From Kitasatospora cinereorecta (lineage in GTDB: Bacteria > Actinomycetota > Actinomycetes > Streptomycetales > Streptomycetaceae), in contig NZ_JAMZDX010000002.1 of assembly GCF_024172095.1 (NCBI RefSeq), forward strand, positions 1,364,001-1,428,000: a DNA stretch of 64,000 bases. Direction: 5' to 3'. Below are positions 31,431 to 40,519 of the stretch, in pieces. Below the pieces are notes generated by a model, which made no database searches, was not told where the DNA came from, and saw only the letters and a program-made list of their open reading frames with translations. Positions within the stretch are counted from its first letter, which is position 1, and each line of letters begins with the position of its first letter. Both the position numbers and the translations under genes were made by a program.

Positions 31431-32792
31431 ATGCCCCGCCCAGCCGCCGTGACCCTGACCGTCGTCCAAGGGCAGCTCGAGCAGACCGAGTTCGCCTTCG
31501 AGGAGCGCACCACCTGCCTGATGGGCCGCGCCAACGACTGCCACCCCCGCCTGCCCGACGACGACTACCACCGGACCGTCTCGCGCCACCACTGCCTGCT
31601 CGACATCAACCCGCCCGACGCGTGCATCCGGGACTTCGGCAGTCGCAACGGCACCTACCTGAACGGTCACAAGATCGGGCAGCGGGACGAGGGCCAGACC
31701 CCGGAGCAGGGAGCCGCCACCGCCTTCCGCGAGCACCGGCTCAGCGACGGCGACGAACTCCGGATCGGCCGAACCGTCTTCCGCGTCACCATCCGCGGCG
31801 AGCAGTCCGGCCCGGCCGTCGTACGCTGCGTCAGCTGCGGCCGCGAGGAGAGCGCCGAGCCGGGCGCCCGCCCGGGTGACCACCTGTGCGCCGCCTGCCG
31901 GACCGAACCGCAGGCCGCGGCCGAACTCCTGCTCGACCTGGCCCGCACCGGCGACGGGGAACTGCAGGGCATCTCCGGGTACCGGCTGCTGCGCGAACTC
32001 GGCCGCGGCGGCATGGGCGCCGTCTACCTGGCCCGCCACCAGGCCACCGGGCGCGAGGTGGCGCTCAAGGTGATGCTGCCCAGGGTCGCCACGAACCAGG
32101 TGGCCCGCACCCGCTTCCTGCGCGAGGTACTCGTCACCCAGGATCTGCGGCACCCCAACATCGCGACCCTCCACGACGCCGGCTTCGCCAACGGGACCTT
32201 CTACCTCACCACCGAGTTCTGCACCGGGGGAAGCCTCGACCGCTTCCACGCGCGCCGCGGAGACCGGCTGCCGATCCCGGAGGCGGTCCGGCTCTACGCC
32301 CAGGCGCTGGAAGGTCTCGAACACGCCCACGCACGGTCGGTGATCCACCGGGACATCAGCCCCTCCAACATCCTGCTGCACCAGGAGGCCGGCGGCCCCC
32401 CGACCGCGAAGATCAGCGACTTCGGCATCGCCAAGGCCTTCGACCTGGCCGGTCTGAGCGGGCTCACCCGCACCGGTGCGACGGCCGGCAAACCCTCCTT
32501 CGTCCCGCGACAGCAGGTGGTCGACTTCCGCCGGGCGACCCCCGCCATGGATCTGTGGTCCCTCGCCGCCAGCCTGTACTGGACCCTGACCGGCGACGTG
32601 CCCCGCGACTTCACGAGCGATCAGGACCCGTGGCTGCTCGTCCTCAGGGCGCCGGCGGTGCCGATCCGCGAGCGGGCGCCCCACATTCCCCACGCCCTGG
32701 CCGAGGTGATCGACCACGCCCTCACCGAGGAACCCCGGATCGGCTTCGAAACGTGCGCCGACCTGCGCCAGGCACTCCTCGCCGCGCTCTGA
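31431..32792 (+). CDS. FHA domain - zinc ribbon - Ser/Thr kinase with altered catalytic motifs
   Basis: ATG 31431 has GAGGAG upstream and lies 55 bp after the Clp gene; the product is 453 aa. The N-terminal FHA domain (about 8-125) has 'MGRANDC', 'SRHHCLL' and 'DFGSRNGTYLNG', residues that read phosphothreonine. Cys133/136 and Cys153/156 form a CxxC..CxxC zinc ribbon. The kinase domain has 'GRGGMGAVY', Lys213, 'HRDISPSN' (Asp308; Ser310 replaces the catalytic-loop Lys) and DFG at Asp330, but the activation-loop end reads 'PSFVPRQQ' where PEQ/APE is usual. Activity may be reduced or redirected. The FHA domain could dock the phosphorylated WD40 kinase, linking all three products. No membrane anchor is seen. 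Confidence 0.93.
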   Translation: MPRPAAVTLTVVQGQLEQTEFAFEERTTCLMGRANDCHPRLPDDDYHRTVSRHHCLLDINPPDACIRDFGSRNGTYLNGHKIGQRDEGQTPEQGAATAFREHRLSDGDELRIGRTVFRVTIRGEQSGPAVVRCVSCGREESAEPGARPGDHLCAACRTEPQAAAELLLDLARTGDGELQGISGYRLLRELGRGGMGAVYLARHQATGREVALKVMLPRVATNQVARTRFLREVLVTQDLRHPNIATLHDAGFANGTFYLTTEFCTGGSLDRFHARRGDRLPIPEAVRLYAQALEGLEHAHARSVIHRDISPSNILLHQEAGGPPTAKISDFGIAKAFDLAGLSGLTRTGATAGKPSFVPRQQVVDFRRATPAMDLWSLAASLYWTLTGDVPRDFTSDQDPWLLVLRAPAVPIRERAPHIPHALAEVIDHALTEEPRIGFETCADLRQALLAAL

Positions 32793-32832
32793 CCCTCGGG
32801 CCGGCCTTCGGGCGGGGCGCGGGAGGGTCGTG

Positions 32833-33720
32833 TCAGGTGCTGGATGGTGAGGCGGTCGGTGCGGAGGCGTTCCAGCTGGCGAGGAGATCGAGGGTTTCGG
32901 CGTCGCGGCTGCCGGGCGGGACGGCACAGAGGATGAGGTAGAGGCCGTCGTCGGCGGTGAGCCGGGTGGTCTCGTAGGCGAAGGTGAGGTCGCCGACGAG
33001 GGGGTGGTGGATGCGCTTCGCGCCGGAGCGGTGCCGGCGGACGTCGTGGCGGGCCCAGCGCAGGCGGAAGGCGTCGCCACCGCGGGTGGAGAGTTCGCCG
33101 ACCAGGTCGGAGAGCGCCTTGTCGTACGGGTTGCGCCCGACTTCGGCACGCAGGGTGGCGACGTTCTGGTCGGCGACGGCGTCCCAGTCGGGGTAGAACG
33201 CGGCGGCGGCCGGGTCGAGAAAGGTGAAGCGGGCGGCGTTCGCCGGACGGGCGGGGCTGTCGAAGATCGGGGCGAACAGGGCACGGGCGAGGGCGTTGCC
33301 GGCGAGGAGGTCGAGGCGGGCGTTGCGGAGGTAGGCGGGGACGCCGCTGATCGTCTCGACGAGGTTTCGCAGGCCGGGACGGACGGGCTGCCGGGCGGGC
33401 CCGGCGGGCGGTGCGGTGGCTGGGGCGGCGGCGTTTGCGGCGCGGACCAGGTCGAAGAGGTGGGCGCGTTCGGCGTCGTCCAGTCGGAGCGCACGAGCGA
33501 TGGCGTCGAGCACGGCGTCGGTGGCGCCGCGGGCGTCGCCGCGTTCGAGTCGGGTGTAGTACGGGACGCTGACGCCGGCGAGCTGGGCGACTTCCTCGCG
33601 GCGCAGGCCCGGGACGCGCCGGGTGCCGGAGAGCGGTGAGAGGGTGAGGCCGGCCTGCTCGGGGGTGACGCGGGCCCGGCGGGTGGTGAGGAAGTCGCGG
33701 ATCTCGCTGCGTCGGTCCAT
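32833..33720 (-). CDS. XRE-type HTH regulator with MmyB-like ligand domain
   Basis: The 295-aa product has an N-terminal helix-turn-helix ('[22 protein letters not shown]') and a C-terminal domain with '[20 protein letters not shown]' and '[19 protein letters not shown]', characteristic of the abundant actinobacterial MmyB-like regulators. ATG 33720 is used; a short G-run lies upstream. It diverges from an aldo/keto reductase gene 348 bp away, the usual arrangement in which such regulators control a neighbouring short-chain or aldo/keto reductase. It converges on the FHA-kinase gene, 40 bp apart; the short gap includes CCTTCGG, a possible UUCG-capped hairpin. Confidence 0.9.
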   Translation of the reverse strand: MDRRSEIRDFLTTRRARVTPEQAGLTLSPLSGTRRVPGLRREEVAQLAGVSVPYYTRLERGDARGATDAVLDAIARALRLDDAERAHLFDLVRAANAAAPATAPPAGPARQPVRPGLRNLVETISGVPAYLRNARLDLLAGNALARALFAPIFDSPARPANAARFTFLDPAAAAFYPDWDAVADQNVATLRAEVGRNPYDKALSDLVGELSTRGGDAFRLRWARHDVRRHRSGAKRIHHPLVGDLTFAYETTRLTADDGLYLILCAVPPGSRDAETLDLLASWNASAPTASPSST

Positions 33721-34023
33721 GCCCCCGACACTACGACCGGCCGCGGCCCGGGGCGCGAGCGTGGGGGTCCTCGTCAGGGTCTGCTTCACGCCCCCGTCGG
33801 TGCCTGCGGCGCGGTTGTCTGGAGGGAAGGTTCGGTCCGTCCGCCCGAGGAGACGCCCCCATGCCCGCCACCGCCCCCGCACGCGACCAGGTCCATCGGC
33901 CCGGCACCGCCGTGGTGCCGGCGTCGGGTACGCGGTTCGCGCTCGGGGCGGCGCTGCCGGCGCCACCCACGACACGCTCCGACCTGCGGGACGGTGTCGA
34001 TCGAGCCAAGGAGAGTGAATCCC
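33721..34023. other. Divergent promoter region between HTH regulator and aldo/keto reductase
   Basis: No confident gene is seen. An ATG at 33861 with GAGGAG eight bases upstream opens a frame that reads straight into the aldo/keto reductase, adding 69 residues of low-complexity Pro/Ala/Arg sequence with no family match. I take it as an alternative or spurious start. Sites for the HTH regulator are expected here but were not identified. Confidence 0.5.
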
Positions 34024-34067
34024 ATGCGAGCGGCGCCAGGGGCGCACCATCCATCGAGAGGAACACT

Positions 34068-34071
<4 letters not shown>
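34024..34071 (+). CDS. 15-codon upstream ORF coupled to aldo/keto reductase
   Basis: ATG 34024 follows AAGGAG (34008-34013) at 10-bp spacing and encodes [15 protein letters not shown]. Its stop overlaps the reductase GTG as GTGA. This could be a leader that couples or tunes translation. It is short enough to be chance, although the ribosome binding site and exact overlap favour use. Confidence 0.3.
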
Positions 34072-36014
<1,943 letters not shown>

Positions 36015-36041
36015 ACAGCGCCGATCGCCGATGGGGATCTC

Positions 36042-36175
36042 TACGAGCCGACGGTGGGGACCAGCATGCCGATCACCCGCTCGCGGCCGTGGGCGCGGCG
36101 TTGCCGAGCGGCAGCGAGACCACCCCGTGCGAGCGGCGCAGCCGGCTGCTCTCGGCGAGCGCGGCGACGTCCCGG
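36042..36175 (-). pseudogene. Decayed fragment of a DeoR-HTH/LacI-sensor regulator
   Basis: Read on the minus strand, this 134-bp piece encodes 'RDVAALAESSRLRRSHGVVSLP' in two joined parts and, after a shift of frame, 'RVIGMLVPTVGSY'. Both match the intact regulators at 47801-48877 and 53355-54446 (for example 'RRSHGAVSLP' and 'GMLVPTVGSYFDE'). Between the two matches it is 10 bases shorter than the intact gene, which breaks the frame and creates a TGA. Nothing of the rest of the gene is left on either side. It lies 13 bp past the glycerate kinase stop, at the 3' end of the catabolic operon, marking a former third copy. Confidence 0.75.
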
Positions 36176-36188
36176 TCAGGCGTGGGGG

Positions 36189-37265
36189 TCAGCGCACGGC
36201 GGAAGCGGCGAGTTCGGCGCCCGCTCGGCGGAGCCAGTGGGCGGCGTCCGAGCGGGCGGAGTGGGCCGAGCCGGCGAGTGCGGTGAGGGTGAGTGCCGCG
36301 GGGTCGGCGGACTCGCCCGCCACCACGCGGGAGGGGACGCCCGCGCGGGCGGCGCGGTCGAGGACCTCGCCGACGGCTTTGCCGAGACGGCTGGTGGCGT
36401 CGAACCGTCCTTCGCCGGTGATCACCAGGTCGGCGTCGGCGATGGCGGCGTCGAGGCCGAGCAGGTCGGCGACGGCGGCCGCACCGGGGGTGACAGTGGC
36501 GTCCCAGACGGCCGCGAGTCCGTACGCGGTGCCGCCGGCCGCTCCGGCGCCAGGCTGGTCGGGGTTGCCGCCGAGGAGTTCGCTCAGCCGGGTCAGGCCC
36601 GCTTCGAGCCGGTCGATCTCCTCCGGTCCCGCGCCCTTCTGCGGCCCGTACACGGCGGCGGCGCCGTCCGGTCCGAGCAGGGGGTTGGTGACGTCGGTGA
36701 GCAGCCGGACGCCGCCGGACGGGGCGGCGCGCAGGCGGGTGCGGTCGATCCGGTGGGCGAGGGTGAGAGTTCCGCCGCCGTCCGGCAGGGGAGTGCCGTC
36801 GGCGTCGAGCACGCGCAGGCCGAGGGCGGCGAGGAGTCCGGTGCCGCCGTCGGTGGAGGCGGAGCCGCCGAGTCCGATCAGCAGGCGGGTTGCGCCGTGG
36901 TCGAGGGCGGCGGCGATGAGTTCGCCGGTGCCGCGGGTGGTGGCGGTGAGCGGGGCCGGGTGTGCCATCAGCGGCAGGCCGCTGGTGGTGGCGAGTTCGA
37001 CCACGGCGGTGCCGTCCGGCAGCAGGGCGTACTCCCCGTCGACGGGTCGGCCGTCCGGCCCGGTGCAGCCGCCCACCCGGGTCAGGGCGGTTCCGGGGTG
37101 GGCGGCCGCGACGGCGGCGAGGGTGCCCTCGCCGCCGTCGGCCATGGGGCGGAGCGTCAGCCGATCGTCCGGTCGGACGGAACGCCAGCCGTCGGCCAGG
37201 GCACGGGCGGCGTCCGTGGCGGTGACGGTCCCCTTGAAGGAGTCGGGGGCGATGACGACCTTCAT
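36189..37265 (-). CDS. Glycerate kinase (GlxK/GarK type)
   Basis: The 358-aa product begins 'MKVVIAPDSFKGTVTATDAARAL' and has 'PMADGGEGTL', 'IGLGGSASTDGGTGLLAALG', 'DVTNPLLGPDGAAAVYGPQKGA' and 'ITGEGRFDATS', all hallmarks of bacterial type-II glycerate kinases. It phosphorylates D-glycerate to 2-phosphoglycerate with ATP. Its ATG overlaps the stop of the preceding TIM-barrel gene (ATGA), and it is the last intact gene of the minus-strand catabolic operon. It supplies the link from the sugar-breakdown products to lower glycolysis. Confidence 0.95.
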   Translation of the reverse strand: MKVVIAPDSFKGTVTATDAARALADGWRSVRPDDRLTLRPMADGGEGTLAAVAAAHPGTALTRVGGCTGPDGRPVDGEYALLPDGTAVVELATTSGLPLMAHPAPLTATTRGTGELIAAALDHGATRLLIGLGGSASTDGGTGLLAALGLRVLDADGTPLPDGGGTLTLAHRIDRTRLRAAPSGGVRLLTDVTNPLLGPDGAAAVYGPQKGAGPEEIDRLEAGLTRLSELLGGNPDQPGAGAAGGTAYGLAAVWDATVTPGAAAVADLLGLDAAIADADLVITGEGRFDATSRLGKAVGEVLDRAARAGVPSRVVAGESADPAALTLTALAGSAHSARSDAAHWLRRAGAELAASAVR

Positions 37266-38104
37266 GGGGCTTCCACGTGGGCGTGGTGGCGTTCGATCAT
37301 GGTGCGGAGGGTATCGGCTCCGGGGGTGTTCCAGATCGTGTCGTTGAAGATCTCGACCTCGATCCACCCGGTGTAGCCGGCGGCGGTGACCTGCTCGGTC
37401 ATGGTCCGGAAGTCGATGTGGCCGTCGCCGACGTGGCCGCGACCGAGCAGGGCGTCGGCGGGCAGCGGGAGCGTCCAGTCGCAGACCTGGTAGGAGGCGA
37501 TCCGGGCGCCCGCCCGGGCGATCTGCGACGCCAACTCCGGGTCCCACCAGACGTGGTAGCTGTCCACCACGACGCCGACCTGCTCCACCGGGAAGCGCTC
37601 GGCGAGGTCGAGCGCCTGGCCGAGGGTGGAGACCACGGCGCGGTCGGCGCAGAACATCGGGTGCAGCGGCTCGATGGCCAGGCGTACGCCCAGATCGCCC
37701 GCGTGGGGGGCGAGTTCGGCGAGCAGCTCGGCCACCCGTTCGCGGGCTCCGACCAGGTCGCGGCTGCCGTCGGGCAGGCCGCCGACCACCAGGACGAGGG
37801 TGTCGGTGCCGAGTTCGGCGGCCTCATCGAGGGCGCGGAGGTTCTCGGCGAGGGCGGCGTGGCGGCCGTCCGGGTCGGGGGCGGTGAGGAAGCCGCCCCG
37901 GCACAGGGTGGAGACGGCGAGTCCCGCTTCGCGGACGAGCTTCGCGGCTTCGGCCACGCCGGTCTCGGCGACCTTGTCCCGCCACAGCCCGATCGCCGGG
38001 ATGCCCGCGTCGAGGCAGCCCTGAACGGCTTCGGGCAGGCTCCAGTTCTTGGTGGTGATCTGGTTCAGCGAGAGCCGGCTCGGGCTCACGGGTTGCGCGC
38101 TCAC
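37262..38104 (-). CDS. Sugar phosphate isomerase/epimerase-like TIM-barrel protein
   Basis: The 280-aa product starts at GTG 38104 overlapping the DUF993 stop, and its stop overlaps the glycerate kinase start. The xylose-isomerase-like barrel shows metal-site segments: 'LAIEPLHPMF' (Glu), 'VVDSYHVWWD' (Asp, His), 'GRGHVGDGHIDF' (His) and 'GWIEVEIFND' (Glu). These families isomerise or epimerise sugars, or with keto-sugar partners catalyse beta-elimination. Paired with the Gfo/Idh oxidoreductase in this operon, an eliminase or epimerase acting on an oxidised sugar is plausible. Exact reaction unknown. Confidence 0.88.
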   Translation of the reverse strand: MSAQPVSPSRLSLNQITTKNWSLPEAVQGCLDAGIPAIGLWRDKVAETGVAEAAKLVREAGLAVSTLCRGGFLTAPDPDGRHAALAENLRALDEAAELGTDTLVLVVGGLPDGSRDLVGARERVAELLAELAPHAGDLGVRLAIEPLHPMFCADRAVVSTLGQALDLAERFPVEQVGVVVDSYHVWWDPELASQIARAGARIASYQVCDWTLPLPADALLGRGHVGDGHIDFRTMTEQVTAAGYTGWIEVEIFNDTIWNTPGADTLRTMIERHHAHVEAP

Positions 38105-39252
38105 GGTGCCGTCACCCCCGCCACGGCGAGGAACTGCCGCATCCGGTGCGCGGCGAGGTCGGGGTCGGGCAGGACGCCGGCCGCGTCGGCGAGGCGGAAC
38201 AGCTCGACCAGGTGCGGCACCGAGCGTCCGGCCTGGGCGCCCGCGACCATGGTGAAGTGACGCTGGTGGCCGGACAGCCAGGCGAGGAAGACGATGCCGG
38301 TCTTGTAGTGGTAGGTCGGCGCCGCGAACAGGTGGCGGGCCAGGGGCAGGGTCGGTGCGAACAGGGCGTCGTAGCGGTCGAGGTCGCCCGCGTCGAGCGC
38401 GTGCAGGGCGGCGGCGGCCGTGCGCGCGATGGGGTCGAAGACGCCCAGCAGGGCGTGGCTGTGGCCGAGTTCGTCGCCGCGGATGAGCTGCGGGTAGTTG
38501 AAGTCGTCGCCGGTGTAGAGGCGGACGCCGTCCGGCAGTGCGCGGCGCAGGGCGATCTCGCGGTCGGCGTCGAGCAGCGAGACCTTGATGCCGTCGATCC
38601 GGTCGGCATGCTCCTTGATGAGCGCGAGGACCGTCCCGGTGGCCCGGTCGAGGTCGGCGGAGCCCCAGTAGCCCGCCAGCGCCGGGTCGAACATCTCGCC
38701 GAGCCAGTGCAGGATGACGGGCTGCCGCGCCTGGCCGATCAGCCGGCCGTAGAGGCGGAGGTAGTCGTCCGGGCCCTGCGCGGTGGCGGCCAGGGCCCGG
38801 CTGGCCATTAGGATCGGCTGGGCGCCGGCCGCTTCGACCACCTCCAGCTGCTGCTCGTAGGCGGCCAGGATGGCGTCCAATGAGGCTGCAGGGCTGATGA
38901 GTTGGTCGGTACCGACGCCGCAGGCGAGGCGGCCGCCGACCGCACGGGCCTCGGCGCCGGAGCGGGCGATCAGCTCCTGGGTGGCCGGCCAGTCCAGGCC
39001 CATGCCGCGTTGGGCGGTGTCCATCGCGTCGGCGACGCCCAGGCCGAGCGACCACAGGTGGTGCCGGAAGGCGAGGGTCGCCTCCCAGTCGACGGCGGCC
39101 GGGGCGCCGGGCGCGTTGTGGCCGAGCGGGTCGGCGACCACGTGGGCGGCGGCGAAGACCGTCCGGGAGGTCGGGGCGGTGGCGGGCAGGTCGAGCGCGA
39201 CGGGCTCGCGCAGCCGGTACGTCCCGATGCCGGGGAGGTGCAGCTCGGGCAT
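38101..39252 (-). CDS. DUF993 family protein (DapA-like TIM barrel)
   Basis: The 383-aa product closely follows the DUF993 pattern throughout: 'RTVFAAAHVVADP', 'DAMDTAQRGMGLDW', 'CGVGTDQL', 'ILMASRALA', 'VILHWLGEMFDPAL', 'DGIKVSLLD' (Lys at the Schiff-base position of dihydrodipicolinate synthase-like enzymes) and 'YTGDDFNYP'. The family is structurally an aldolase-type barrel, but its reaction is not established as far as I know. Start and stop overlap both neighbours by 4 bp or less, so it is tightly coupled to the Gfo/Idh oxidoreductase and the isomerase-like protein. A lyase/aldolase step on an oxidised sugar acid is inferred from the lysine and the context. Confidence 0.9.
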   Translation of the reverse strand: MPELHLPGIGTYRLREPVALDLPATAPTSRTVFAAAHVVADPLGHNAPGAPAAVDWEATLAFRHHLWSLGLGVADAMDTAQRGMGLDWPATQELIARSGAEARAVGGRLACGVGTDQLISPAASLDAILAAYEQQLEVVEAAGAQPILMASRALAATAQGPDDYLRLYGRLIGQARQPVILHWLGEMFDPALAGYWGSADLDRATGTVLALIKEHADRIDGIKVSLLDADREIALRRALPDGVRLYTGDDFNYPQLIRGDELGHSHALLGVFDPIARTAAAALHALDAGDLDRYDALFAPTLPLARHLFAAPTYHYKTGIVFLAWLSGHQRHFTMVAGAQAGRSVPHLVELFRLADAAGVLPDPDLAAHRMRQFLAVAGVTAP

Positions 39253-40403
39253 CAGATCTCCAGCGCGGGGACGTCGAGGCGGCGGCCCTCGCGGGCGGAG
39301 CGCAGGCCGAGTTCGGCCAGCTGGACGCCCTTGGCGCCCTGCAGCAGGTCCCAGTGGTACGGGGAGCCGGTGACCACGTGCTTGAGGAACAGCTCCCACT
39401 GGACCTTGAAGCCGTTGTCGAACTCGGCGTTGTCCGGCACCTGCTGCCACTGGGAGCGGAAGGACTCGGTCACCGGAAGGTCGGGGTTCCAGACCGGCTT
39501 GGGGGTTGCGGCGCGGTGCTGGAAGCGGCAGTTGCGCAGGCCGGCGACGGCGCTGCCCTCGGTGCCGTCGATCTGGAACTCGACCAGCTCGTCCCGGTCG
39601 ACCCGCACCGCCCAGGAGGAGTTGATCTGCGCCGTGATGCCGCCGTCCAGTTCGAAGATGCCGTACGCGGCGTCGTCGGCGGTCGCCGGGTAGGTCCTGC
39701 CCCGCTCGTCGACGCGCTCGGGAATGTGGGTCGCGGTGTGCGCGTACACCGAGCGGACCGGCGCGACGACGTTGTCGAGCACGTACCGCCAGTGCGGGAA
39801 CATGTCGAGGATCATGCCGCCGCCGTCCTCGGCCCGGTAGTTCCACGAGGGGCGCTGCGCCTGCTGCCAGTCGCCCTCGAACACCCAGTAGCCGAACTCG
39901 CCGCGGACGGAGAGGATCCGGCCGAAGAAGCCGCCGTCGACCAGGCGCTTGAGCTTGAGCAGGCCGGGCAGGAAGAGCTTGTCCTGGACGGCGCCGTTGC
40001 ACACTCCGGCCTCCCTGGCCAGGCGGGCCAACTCCATGGCGGCGTCGAGGGATTCGGCGGTGGGCTTCTCGGTGTAGATGTGCTTGCCGGCCGCGATGGC
40101 GGTGCGGATGGCCGGCTCGCGGACCTGGGTGAGCTGGGCGTCGAAGTAGATCTCGGCGAGCGGGTGGGCGAGGGCCTCGTCCAGCGAGGTGGTCCAGTGC
40201 TCCAGGCCGTGGCGGTCGGCCAGCTCCTTCAGCTTGTGGGCGCTGCGGCCGACCAGGATCGGCTCGGGCCACAGCACCTCGCCGTCGCCGAGGGCGAGAC
40301 CGCCCTGCTCGCGGATGGCCAGGATCGAGCGCACCAGGTGCTGGCGGTAGCCCATCCGGCCGGTGACACCGTTCATCACGATGCCGATCACTCTGCGGGA
40401 CAT
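39252..40403 (-). CDS. Gfo/Idh/MocA family NAD(P)-dependent oxidoreductase
   Basis: The 383-aa product has an N-terminal Rossmann fold ('IGIVMNGVTGRMGYRQHL'), the family motif 'IYTEKPTAESLD', and the C-terminal substrate domain with 'GGGMILDMFPHWRYVLD', where His is the usual catalytic residue. It oxidises a sugar hydroxyl, often at C3, or a cyclitol. ATG 40403 has GGAGAT upstream. A LacI-type palindrome sits 54 bp upstream, so this gene begins its own transcription unit or a sub-operon. It is the first of four overlapping genes leading to glycerate kinase. Confidence 0.93.
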   Translation of the reverse strand: MSRRVIGIVMNGVTGRMGYRQHLVRSILAIREQGGLALGDGEVLWPEPILVGRSAHKLKELADRHGLEHWTTSLDEALAHPLAEIYFDAQLTQVREPAIRTAIAAGKHIYTEKPTAESLDAAMELARLAREAGVCNGAVQDKLFLPGLLKLKRLVDGGFFGRILSVRGEFGYWVFEGDWQQAQRPSWNYRAEDGGGMILDMFPHWRYVLDNVVAPVRSVYAHTATHIPERVDERGRTYPATADDAAYGIFELDGGITAQINSSWAVRVDRDELVEFQIDGTEGSAVAGLRNCRFQHRAATPKPVWNPDLPVTESFRSQWQQVPDNAEFDNGFKVQWELFLKHVVTGSPYHWDLLQGAKGVQLAELGLRSAREGRRLDVPALEI

Positions 40404-40457
40404 GGGTGGGATCTCCTTCGGGGTGGAGCGGGGGCGGGGGTGCGGTGGCGGCGCCAT

Positions 40458-40471
40458 GGTAAGCGCTTACC
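40458..40471. promoter_or_regulatory. LacI-family operator (perfect palindrome)
   Basis: GGTAAGCGCTTACC is a perfect 14-bp palindrome with the central CG typical of LacI-family sites. It lies 54 bp upstream of the Gfo/Idh gene start on the minus strand. Near-matches flank the LacI gene at 52129, which is the obvious candidate regulator. Confidence 0.8.
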
Positions 40472-40519
40472 GCTGACAGCGGAAGAACCGGCGGCCCCAT
40501 GCGGGCCGCCGGTGGGCCG

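Noticed and set aside
25308..32792. Type VI secretion regulatory cassette (ClpV, FHA, PpkA)
   Set aside because: The component types are similar, but no Tss sheath, tube or membrane-complex genes occur, and the Clp protein has a ClpC-like LGF loop.
33861..34067. N-terminal extension of the aldo/keto reductase from ATG 33861
   Set aside because: It has a fair ribosome binding site, but the added residues have no family match and the normal family N-terminus begins at GTG 34068.
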